From the NCBI GenBank assembly GCA_020636105.1, contig JACJYL010000001.1, positions 1,674,001 to 1,738,000 on the forward strand: a stretch of DNA of 64,000 bases. The letters run 5' to 3'. Position numbers and translations under genes: made by a program. Source of the DNA: Lewinellaceae bacterium. GTDB lineage: Bacteria; Bacteroidota; Bacteroidia; Chitinophagales; Saprospiraceae. Under the pieces are notes generated by a model, which was not told the DNA's origin, ran no database searches, and was given only the letters and a program-made list of their open reading frames with translations. Shown piece after piece: positions 1 to 7,228 of the stretch (position 1 is the first letter of the stretch; each line of letters begins with the position of its first letter).

Positions 1-767
1 TGCGGAGCATTGCTAACAAAGCCGGTTGCACTGGCTGTACAACCGTTGGCATCCGTCAAAGTTACGGTATAAGCTCCCGAACTCAGTCCGGAGATGGATT
101 GGCCTGAAGCTCCATTACTCCAGGCATAAGAATAAGGCGAAGTTCCCCCTGCAGGGAAAGCAGTAATAGATCCGTCACTTCCGTTAAAACAATTGACGCT
201 GTTGGCCACCACCCCTACGGACAACGGCGTCCCTTCGAGGGTAATACAATCTACTGCACCACAACCGTTTGAATCAGTAAGCGTAACGCAATAATTTCCG
301 GCCGGTAAATTTGAAATGGTGGAAGAAGACTGCCCCGTACTCCAGTGGTAAGTATAAGGACCAACGCCACCGCCGCCAATTACCGTAACAGAAAAAGGAA
401 TTTGACATTCATCTGCATTAAATGTAACTGTCACCAGTGATGGTTGAGTCACCTGTACACTTTGACTGACCGTAGTAAAAGTTGCATCGGTAACCGTCAC
501 GGTATAGGTACCGCCCGGAATCCCTGAAAGGGTTTGACCAGAGGCTCCGGTGCTCCAATTATAAACAAAAGGAGCTGTGCCCCCAATTGGAATAGCCGTT
601 ACGCTTCCATTGGGCAAGCCAAAACAATCGGGTTCATTAATATTAAATGAAATGGAAAATTGTGCATGGACAATTTGAAAAGACAAAAACATGATCAGGG
701 GGAAAAATATCATTTTCCTCCAGGGAACATTTTTTGAAATTTGGACAGAGGATAAAACTCTTTTCAT
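1..767 (-). CDS. SprB-repeat surface/adhesin-like protein (5' part only)
   Basis: Reading leftward from an ATG at 767-765, the frame stays open to the window edge, so only the first 255 residues are present. They start with a basic N-terminus and a hydrophobic stretch ending near HAQF, which looks like a Sec signal peptide. Three repeats of about 65 residues follow, each with the pattern GG..P..Y.WS.G....I..L..G.Y.VTVTD..GC. This is the SprB repeat (PF13573) of Bacteroidota gliding and adhesion proteins. Such proteins are usually very long, cell-surface exposed and T9SS-dependent. The C-terminal sorting signal would lie outside the window. The family call is firm; the adhesin role is inferred. 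Confidence 0.85.
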   Translation of the reverse strand, partial: MKRVLSSVQISKNVPWRKMIFFPLIMFLSFQIVHAQFSISFNINEPDCFGLPNGSVTAIPIGGTAPFVYNWSTGASGQTLSGIPGGTYTVTVTDATFTTVSQSVQVTQPSLVTVTFNADECQIPFSVTVIGGGGVGPYTYHWSTGQSSSTISNLPAGNYCVTLTDSNGCGAVDCITLEGTPLSVGVVANSVNCFNGSDGSITAFPAGGTSPYSYAWSNGASGQSISGLSSGAYTVTLTDANGCTASATGFVSNAP

Positions 768-780
768 AGTGGATGTATAA

Positions 781-1914
781 TTTGTTTGTTAGCAATATTT
801 CTATATCAAACCAACGTACCGATTATTAAGACCACATATGAAAAGCAATGTCACTTATTTATGTATTCCTATTTGACGTTTGCATTTCCTGTTTAGGCCG
901 TCTTTTGTAATATCAAAAAACAATCGGTCAGGTCAATTAAGCATACCCGGAAACCAATGAACTGCCCCGACCAGGGCAATCTCAAATTTGTTTCTGAACA
1001 TGAATTTTAATTTAAATCAATTCAATTTAAATTCCCAAATACAGATGTCAACATAGAAAAACCCTAAGAAAAAATACTTTCTTAGGAAGAAGGGGAAGGG
1101 GTTTAAAAGTTCCTTTAACATTAAAACAGCGGTGGAGCCTGAAAAGAATTTTGGGTAATTTCCTTTTCTTATAGCAAAGTAAGCATTTTTTTTTGACACT
1201 TACAATCACCGTTCAAAAAAAAATATTCGGATTCATTTAGAAAAAGGTCCTTTTCAGCAAGGAAAGGTGCAAAAAAAGAGCCGTATTACAGATGTAATAC
1301 GACTTACTATCAACAAAAATAATCCCATAATTCTTTTTGTTTCAATAGTGATAGGAATAGTATAACTGAATATAAGCACCGAATATTACGATAAGGGGCA
1401 AAAAAATAAGTCGCACTATCCTCCCCAGGTAGTACGACTTATTCAAGTAATAACAAATTATAATCCCATGAACATTTTCAAAACTGAAAACGGGCAACTT
1501 AATGCCTATATATCTTTTAATCTTTTTTCTTTAGAATCCCTGGTAAATATTTGCAATAGGAAGTCAGCTAATCCCCATTAAACTGACTTCCTATTCACAA
1601 ATTAATATCCCAAGTACATATTCAAATTTTTGTTCGGTCAATTCTTTTACTGACCATTTCTTTTGTTTGACGATACAAATATGCAAACACTTATAAAGGA
1701 AAAAAAAGACAAAAAACAATCGTTGTGAAAACATTAAATCACTTTATTTAATTTATTTAAAATCACAAAATAATGATTTTTAATTAATTAAGTAAATTTA
1801 AAATTTGCGCAAAAAATATTTATGTGAAAAAAATCATTTTTTTATTTTCGAAAAAAAGCGAAATTATTTTCTCTAAACCTGATCCTTTTCCGTTATTAAA
1901 CGAAAAAAATACGT
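781..1914. other. AT-rich intergenic region without a convincing gene
   Basis: About 1.1 kb separates the SprB-type gene from the dihaem peroxidase cluster; both are on the minus strand. The DNA is very AT-rich, especially 1730-1900. The only longer frame (minus, 1199-1017) is lysine/phenylalanine-rich and lies in low-complexity DNA, so I do not call it. The structured content is a set of three tandem hairpin units, listed separately. It may be the long regulatory leader of the downstream surface protein. Confidence 0.6.
1271..1625 (-). repeat. Three tandem hairpin units with a conserved leader, two ending in intrinsic-terminator form
   Basis: Read on the minus strand, three units begin near 1625, 1475 and 1330. 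Each has a conserved box, TGGGAT followed by TTAT or ATTA and TTTGT, then a hairpin. Stem arms are 1555-1567/1583-1595 (13 bp, perfect), 1405-1421/1428-1443, and 1282-1292/1294-1302 approximately. The lower two share AAGTCGTA(C/T)TAC and run into minus-strand T tracts (complement of 1401-1406 and 1271-1277). In both, one pair is G-U as minus-strand RNA but A-C as plus-strand RNA, which favours minus-strand transcripts. The two upper units also share TTTGAA just before the box. They could be small RNAs of about 70 nt or stacked attenuators. Confidence 0.55.
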
Positions 1915-3030
1915 TTAAAAAGGGCTTTTGAAGCCCGGTTGATTCAAAAAAGTGGTATCGGTAAGGGTTTTCAGGAAGGAAATCATGTCCTGTTTTTGCA
2001 TCTCGGTCAAAGAAAAAGGCCTGATGTTTGGATCTTCATTCACCACATCATGCCCTCCGGCGCTGTAATGATCCAAAACTTCTTCAAGCGTTTCGAAGCG
2101 GCCGTCATGCATATACGGTGCAGTCATTTCAATATTCCTAAGGGTGGGCACTTTAAATTTTCCATTATCGTACAAATCCCCGGTCACACCTCCCCTTCCG
2201 GGATCGGGAAAGTCAGATAAGGTTGGCGGACCATCCAGTCCGTTATTGCGATAGGAATTATCCGTAAAATATTTGGCAATATGACAATGGGAACACCCCG
2301 GGTGTTCAACAACTTGTGAATCTTCCTTAAAAAAAAATGCACGGCCTCTTTCTTCTTCATTGAGAAACCATCCCTGGTTTTCCCAGACTACTTTATCATA
2401 TCTCGAATCAAAACTTACCAGCGTTCGTTCAAATTGGGCAATAGCACTGGCAACGAGCTCGGCCGTAATCTCACTTTTCTTTTCTATCCCGAAAGCATTT
2501 CTGAATAAAACCGGGTACAAATCGTCCATGGCCAGCCTTGAGGTCACTTTCTCCCAATCGGCATTTAACATATAAGGATCTTCCACGGCCATCAAAACCT
2601 GGGATTCAAGCGTAGCGGCCCGTCCATCCCACATTAATCCATCTTCATTAAATCCAAGATTCACCAGGGAAGGAGCACTACGCTTCCCCTGGAGGCCGTT
2701 GTCCCCGACATTAAAGGCTGTGCCGCTGGAAAAGAAAAGCGCCGGCTGGTGGCAACTACTGCAAGACAGGGTTCCACTAGCGGATAACACCGGATCATAA
2801 AACAACCTCCGTCCGAGGGCTATTCCTTCTTCGGACATGGGATTGTACTCGGGTATGTCAAAAACGGGTAACCAGCCGGGAAACTGAAAAGTAAAAGGCG
2901 TTGGGTTGTAAATCCCTTCAATCGTATCATCAATGATACAGCCATCACAGGGTTTATCCGGGCAGGAAAGGAGCCAGACAGAAAAGAAAAGCCCTATGAT
3001 GATTAATTTGGAAGGGTGTGTATTTTTCAT
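1915..3030 (-). CDS. MauG/CcpA-type dihaem cytochrome c peroxidase family lipoprotein
   Basis: 371 aa from the ATG at 3030; a TTG 51 bases upstream overlaps the previous gene and is less likely. The leader ends SVWLLSC (Cys23), a lipobox. Two haem-binding motifs, CSSCH (90-94) and CSHCH (246-250), and the PTLRNIEMTAPYMHDGRF region place it in the bacterial dihaem cytochrome c peroxidase/MauG superfamily. These periplasmic enzymes reduce peroxide or use bis-Fe(IV) chemistry to oxidise protein side chains. It is last of four genes on this strand, 47 bases after a paralogue and downstream of two MbnP-type lipoproteins. That context suggests MbnH-like tryptophan oxidation rather than simple peroxide detoxification, which is an inference. 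Confidence 0.88.
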   Translation of the reverse strand: MKNTHPSKLIIIGLFFSVWLLSCPDKPCDGCIIDDTIEGIYNPTPFTFQFPGWLPVFDIPEYNPMSEEGIALGRRLFYDPVLSASGTLSCSSCHQPALFFSSGTAFNVGDNGLQGKRSAPSLVNLGFNEDGLMWDGRAATLESQVLMAVEDPYMLNADWEKVTSRLAMDDLYPVLFRNAFGIEKKSEITAELVASAIAQFERTLVSFDSRYDKVVWENQGWFLNEEERGRAFFFKEDSQVVEHPGCSHCHIAKYFTDNSYRNNGLDGPPTLSDFPDPGRGGVTGDLYDNGKFKVPTLRNIEMTAPYMHDGRFETLEEVLDHYSAGGHDVVNEDPNIRPFSLTEMQKQDMISFLKTLTDTTFLNQPGFKSPF

Positions 3031-3077
3031 AGCCTGAAAATTGTCGTTTTCATTAGTGTGAACATCATTGGAGCATA

Positions 3078-4136
3078 TCAATCAAACGGATTTTTAAACG
3101 CCTGATTGTTTATGAAGGATGTATCGGTCAATGTTTTGAGAAAAGCCAACAGGCTGCTTTTTTCCTGCTCGGTCAAATGAATTCCCCCCTGGGCAATCTT
3201 TTTCATGAGGGGGTCGATGGTAGGTGAATGAACCAGTCCTTCACTGTAATGGTCGATGACTTCTTCCAGGGTGGCAAATCTTCCATCGTGCATGTAAGGA
3301 GCGGTAAGTTCAATATTCCGCAAGGTGGGCGTTTTAAATAATCCCTTATCCAACGGATCGCCGGTTACTTCCTCTAAACCGATATCAAGAAAAGTGGCAT
3401 CTAACCCATTATTGTGAAATAAATTATCGGTAAAAAGGATTCCTCCGTGACAATGAAAACAATCGCCAAGCTCTGTATTGAAGATCTCAAACCCTTCCTG
3501 CTCTGCATCGGTAAAAAATCCCTCGTTCCGCTCCACGATGGCATCGTAACGAGAGTTGGAGGAGATCATGGTACGCTCAAACTGGGCGATGGCTTTCACC
3601 ACCTGTTCTTTCGTGATCTGATCTTCCCCGAAAGCTGCATAAAAAAGATCGGGATAAGTCTGGTGAGTCATCAGTTTATTGACCACATTGTCCCAGGTAT
3701 CCTTCATTTCGATCGGGTTCTCCACCGGGCCGAGTGCCTGGGCTTCCACGCCTTTTGCCCGGCCGTCCCAGAACAGGTCGGTCATCCATCCTATATTCAC
3801 GATGTGCATGGCCTGACGTGTACCGACAGAGCCGTCAATACCTATGCTAAACTGCCTTTCATCTGAAAAGGAGTAATTTGCTTTATGACATCCTGCACAC
3901 GACAAGGTGCTGTCGCCGGATAAAATTGGATCGTAAAACAGCATTCTGCCCAAAGTAACCCCTTCTTCTGTCATGAGGTTGTCTTCCGGCAAATCCATAA
4001 TCGGCATATAAGCCGGAAACTCCAGATTATAGGGTGTGGGGGCATAGCCCGGATGATCAATGATGGTGGGGCCGTCATCGTCACATGACACCGCTAAAAA
4101 AAGGAAGGATAAGAAAATAAACGTCAGAAATCTCAT
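3078..4136 (-). CDS. MauG/CcpA-type dihaem cytochrome c peroxidase family lipoprotein (paralogue)
   Basis: 352 aa from the ATG at 4136; a GTG two codons earlier is also open. Lipoprotein signal FLAVSC with Cys18. Haem motifs CAGCH (80-84) and CFHCH (226-230), the LFWDGRA segment and the PTLRNIELTAPYMHDGRF block match its neighbour. The two proteins are clear paralogues, so the pair probably arose by tandem duplication. It should be anchored to a membrane facing the periplasm and receive electrons from, or act on, the MbnP-type proteins encoded just upstream. A 164-base gap containing a hairpin separates it from the nearer MbnP gene. Confidence 0.88.
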   Translation of the reverse strand: MRFLTFIFLSFLFLAVSCDDDGPTIIDHPGYAPTPYNLEFPAYMPIMDLPEDNLMTEEGVTLGRMLFYDPILSGDSTLSCAGCHKANYSFSDERQFSIGIDGSVGTRQAMHIVNIGWMTDLFWDGRAKGVEAQALGPVENPIEMKDTWDNVVNKLMTHQTYPDLFYAAFGEDQITKEQVVKAIAQFERTMISSNSRYDAIVERNEGFFTDAEQEGFEIFNTELGDCFHCHGGILFTDNLFHNNGLDATFLDIGLEEVTGDPLDKGLFKTPTLRNIELTAPYMHDGRFATLEEVIDHYSEGLVHSPTIDPLMKKIAQGGIHLTEQEKSSLLAFLKTLTDTSFINNQAFKNPFD

Positions 4137-4199
4137 CAGCACGTCTGGTTTGCACCGTTGTAACCAACACGGTAATACAATATTTTTTTGAACAGATTT

Positions 4200-4236
4200 A
4201 CAGGTTGAGGGTTAACTTAATCCCCCCACAACCTGT
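4200..4236. other. Intra-cluster hairpin between MbnP-like and peroxidase genes
   Basis: An 8-bp perfect stem (ACAGGTTG at 4200-4207 with CAACCTGT at 4229-4236) sits between two same-strand genes. No long T tract follows on the minus strand, so it may be an RNA-processing or attenuation element rather than a terminator. Confidence 0.4.
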
Positions 4237-4300
4237 AACTCTGCTCCACTGAAGTGGATAAACGGTCAACTAATTTTTGGCAAAAAAACCAAAGAAGTCC

Positions 4301-5044
4301 TTACTGCTGGACCACCTTATCTACCGACCACACATCAGCCCCGTTAGCTTTTAACACTAATTGAGCGTTTTGGTTCATCATGATGGCCTGACCGAATTCG
4401 GCAAAATCGTAAACATTCGGATTTTGCAACCATTCCATCATATCCATCATCATATCGACCTCCCATGAATTTTTATCTATAGTAATAGGCGAAGGCAGAT
4501 TAATGGTGAACGGGATATAATTTTGATTGCCCTGGGTAGCCCCGGTATGTAGATTAAAATTCTTGATCACTCCCGTAGCCAGGGAATCATAACGACCTTC
4601 GAATTTCATATAATGGTATCCCTGGTCTCCCGGAATCGGCCATTCCATATTGATATTGGTCAGGGTGTTTTCCAAACCGCCATCAACATTAATATTTTCA
4701 TCCAGTCCATAAATAAAGGAAATTCTGTCATAAGTACCTGCAGGTACTTTTTCCAGGGTCAGTGTTTTGGTCTCGTCCACCCCTTCTTCCCGGTAATGAA
4801 CAATATCCGTATCATAACTCGTGCCGTCGGTATTGTGGAGGCTGATGTTGGATACATAATATTTCAATCGAGACACCAAAAAGGGATGCCCTGCGGGGGA
4901 AGTGTAGATCATATTATCAAATTGCAAAGCCTGGTTGCCTACCTTTTGCTCGAAATTTAATACCACCGTTCCCGGTTCCGGATCTTCCTTACAAGCGGTC
5001 ATCAACAAAATTACCAAAACACATAATCCAATAATTTTTTTCAT
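4301..5044 (-). CDS. MbnP-like periplasmic lipoprotein
   Basis: 247 aa. The signal is MKKIIGLCVLVILLMTAC with lipobox Cys18. The body matches the MbnP family (PF20243): an early beta strand with VVLNF, then FLVSRLKYYVSNISL, and a central W....GYHYMKFEG block. MbnP is the partner of the MauG-family enzyme MbnH, which converts an MbnP tryptophan to kynurenine; MbnP is linked to copper handling. Near residue 200 the sequence DMMMDMMEW is strikingly Met-rich, which could bind copper(I). Candidate target tryptophans are in NMEWPIPG and DKNSWEV. The family call is good; the copper role here is inferred. Confidence 0.78.
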   Translation of the reverse strand: MKKIIGLCVLVILLMTACKEDPEPGTVVLNFEQKVGNQALQFDNMIYTSPAGHPFLVSRLKYYVSNISLHNTDGTSYDTDIVHYREEGVDETKTLTLEKVPAGTYDRISFIYGLDENINVDGGLENTLTNINMEWPIPGDQGYHYMKFEGRYDSLATGVIKNFNLHTGATQGNQNYIPFTINLPSPITIDKNSWEVDMMMDMMEWLQNPNVYDFAEFGQAIMMNQNAQLVLKANGADVWSVDKVVQQ

Positions 5045-5133
5045 TTTTAATTAATTTATTTGAGAGAAATTTCGGCCTTTCAAACCTGGTACGCATCGCC
5101 GCAAGCGCACCTTTCAATTTAAGTATAAAAATA

Positions 5134-6081
5134 TCAATTATTCACGGTAACCTCAAGTACAATAAACGATTCTGACATTTTACTTACAATATTGGGAATT
5201 AACTGTTCATCGGGCTGCAACCTGACATCCGCATTGGAAAACCATGAAGGGGCATCAATGAGCAGGGTGACCTGAATATCAAAGCCTTCCGGCAACAAAA
5301 GGCTTTCCGGAAACGCCAGCTCCACTTCTTTTGGCCCGTTGAACATTCCAATTTTCAGGAGCCTAGGAACCGTGTCTATGGCAGTGGTATCTTTATAAAT
5401 TTCGAGGTTTCCCAATAAATAGTAACCGTTTTGAAAATCGAACATACTGCTGTCCTGGTTGACGGCCAGCACATGATTATCGGGTAATGTGGAGGGGTCA
5501 ACGCCTTCCAGCGCGCTGTCGAGTCCAAGAGAAAAGCGCACTTTATCATAGGTTTTAATGGTGGAAAAAGTGCCGGCGGTCAAAAAAGAACTGAATGTGC
5601 CATTGATCAATAAAAAATCATCCGTAAAGGCCTGCTTTCCTGAAGGAGTTTGAATGTCTATGGTTTCATTGACCCGGGCTTCAGTCCCATCTGTGGCCAC
5701 CATTCGGATATTGGAAATGTAATATTTCAGGCTTTTGATTCTAAAAGGCTGGCCCACCCCGTCGACATAAGTCGAATCTGAATACCCGATCAAATAATTG
5801 GCCTCAGGGGTTACGTTTCTGTGTAGGAATTTTATTTTGAGCAAAGGATATTCACAACAATCCAAACAGGCAATATCGCCTTCCAGGTCGAAATTCGTAG
5901 CCCTGATGTCCAAACAGGTTTCCTTTTTCTCATAACAGGAAGGAAGGAGGAAAAAAGTAAAAAGACTAAAGGCTAAAGGGAAAAGGGTGCGAAATGGAAT
6001 TCCAGGGAGTTTTACCCATGAGTAAGACGAAAATCCTTTACGGAAATGAAGGAACCAAATCTGGAAAATGGATTTCGACAT
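5134..6081 (-). CDS. MbnP-like lipoprotein with Cys-rich N-terminus
   Basis: 315 aa from the only reasonable ATG (6081); a TTG at 6162 touches the exonuclease gene. The lipobox FFLLPSC puts Cys at 49, an unusually long leader with no later ATG/GTG/TTG in frame. After it come CLDIRATN and IACLDCCEYP, a cluster of cysteines not seen in the neighbouring MbnP paralogue. IKSLKYYISNIRMVATDG is the MbnP-family signature, aligned with the same segment of the downstream gene. It is first in the four-gene cluster and probably a secreted metal-binding or redox partner of the dihaem enzymes. The divergent C-terminal half suggests a different ligand or partner. Confidence 0.7.
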   Translation of the reverse strand: MSKSIFQIWFLHFRKGFSSYSWVKLPGIPFRTLFPLAFSLFTFFLLPSCYEKKETCLDIRATNFDLEGDIACLDCCEYPLLKIKFLHRNVTPEANYLIGYSDSTYVDGVGQPFRIKSLKYYISNIRMVATDGTEARVNETIDIQTPSGKQAFTDDFLLINGTFSSFLTAGTFSTIKTYDKVRFSLGLDSALEGVDPSTLPDNHVLAVNQDSSMFDFQNGYYLLGNLEIYKDTTAIDTVPRLLKIGMFNGPKEVELAFPESLLLPEGFDIQVTLLIDAPSWFSNADVRLQPDEQLIPNIVSKMSESFIVLEVTVNN

Positions 6082-6164
6082 TTTTTGAGGGTGTTTTTTC
6101 ACATTAAAAAGTATGTTTAACGGAGTAGGCTGAGATTCTTTATCGGGTGAAAAGAAATTCAAGC

Positions 6165-6998
6165 TTACCCTTTACCTTGAATATTATGGTCTCTCTCGTA
6201 ATCTTTGACCAGTTGTTTAACGATTTGTTTCAATTGAGAGGAAAATTCCTTGTTCATAATCCAGCCGTAATACTGTTTGTCTTTCACCAGGGTTTCTGCT
6301 GCGGGTTTGCCAATGTATTTGCCAAAATTAAATACAACCACGCCGTTGTGGTCCACTTTCAATCGCTGGGTGGCATCCAGGAAACGTAAGTCATTGGTAA
6401 ATTCATGCAAGCTTTGAATATCCGGGCGAACGGGAATTTTAGAAATGTTCCCCTCTTCATCAACGTAATCGACGCCTTTGTATTTTTCGAGTTGCCCGTT
6501 AAAAACATCTATTGTCGCCCTGACGTCTTCCAGGGCATCGTGGGCATTTTCCATATCCTTACCCGTGTAAAATTGGAGGGCCGCTCTGAGGGTACGAGGC
6601 TCCATTTTATAAAACACCCGCTGTACGTCGATGGTCCGACGGTTGTCCATACTGAATTCAATGCCTACACGGGCAAATTCCTCCATGAGCAAAGGGACAT
6701 CAAACCTGTTGGAGTTATAACCGGCCAGGTCAGCATCCCCGATGAAGTCATATATTTTTTGTGCTACCTGTTGAAAAGTAGGCTTATTGGCCAACATTTT
6801 GGGGGTGATTCCATGAACCCCCATAGCCTCTTCGCTGATCGGGATGCCGGGATTGATCAGCATAGACAATTCGTCAGCCGGGCTCTTGTCGGCACGATAT
6901 TTTATGATAGCAATCTGAACGATCCTGTCTCGTACCACATTTAATCCTGTTGACTCCAAATCGAAAAAGCAAAGATCCTTCTTGAGGTTGATATTCAT
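6165..6998 (-). CDS. DEDDh 3'-5' exonuclease (DnaQ/epsilon-like)
   Basis: 277 aa. ExoI is CFFDLESTGLN (Asp13, Glu15), ExoII is in LAGYNSNRFDVPLL, and ExoIII is AHDALEDVRAT with the His and Asp of the DEDDh class. Residues 1-175 form the exonuclease fold. The C-terminal 100 residues, with FNFGKYIGKPAAETL and YYGWIMNKEFSSQLK, are a small extra domain common in Bacteroidota homologues. It probably trims or proofreads DNA, or degrades small RNA. It ends 83 bases before the MbnP-like start, so it may share a transcript, but no functional link is evident. Confidence 0.87.
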   Translation of the reverse strand: MNINLKKDLCFFDLESTGLNVVRDRIVQIAIIKYRADKSPADELSMLINPGIPISEEAMGVHGITPKMLANKPTFQQVAQKIYDFIGDADLAGYNSNRFDVPLLMEEFARVGIEFSMDNRRTIDVQRVFYKMEPRTLRAALQFYTGKDMENAHDALEDVRATIDVFNGQLEKYKGVDYVDEEGNISKIPVRPDIQSLHEFTNDLRFLDATQRLKVDHNGVVVFNFGKYIGKPAAETLVKDKQYYGWIMNKEFSSQLKQIVKQLVKDYERDHNIQGKG

Positions 6999-7228
6999 TT
7001 TAGCGTATTTTTAATTCGCCCGCAAGATAAATCATTATTTATAAAATGATTAGTTTTTAATTATTAGCATGGAAAATTTCAGGGAAGAAGTTATCTTGCG
7101 GCGAATTTTAAAAAGGGCGTTTTGTGTGTGTTTTGTTAAGCTTTCTTGAGCCCCCAAACCACCTGTCTTTTTTTTAAAATTTAAGATTTTGACTTACGGG
7201 TCAATAACCAAAATAAAATCAAAGTCCT

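Noticed and set aside
1017..1199. Possible 60-residue minus-strand gene in the AT-rich spacer
   Set aside because: Low-complexity Lys/Phe composition, no family resemblance, no initiation context.
3031..3081. Longer start (TTG at 3081) for the second peroxidase gene, giving translational coupling
   Set aside because: The extra 17 residues precede a complete lipoprotein signal that begins at the ATG at 3030.
7000..7228. Glycine riboswitch upstream of gcvP
   Set aside because: The gap was read for the paired aptamer pattern and no convincing stems or conserved core were seen.
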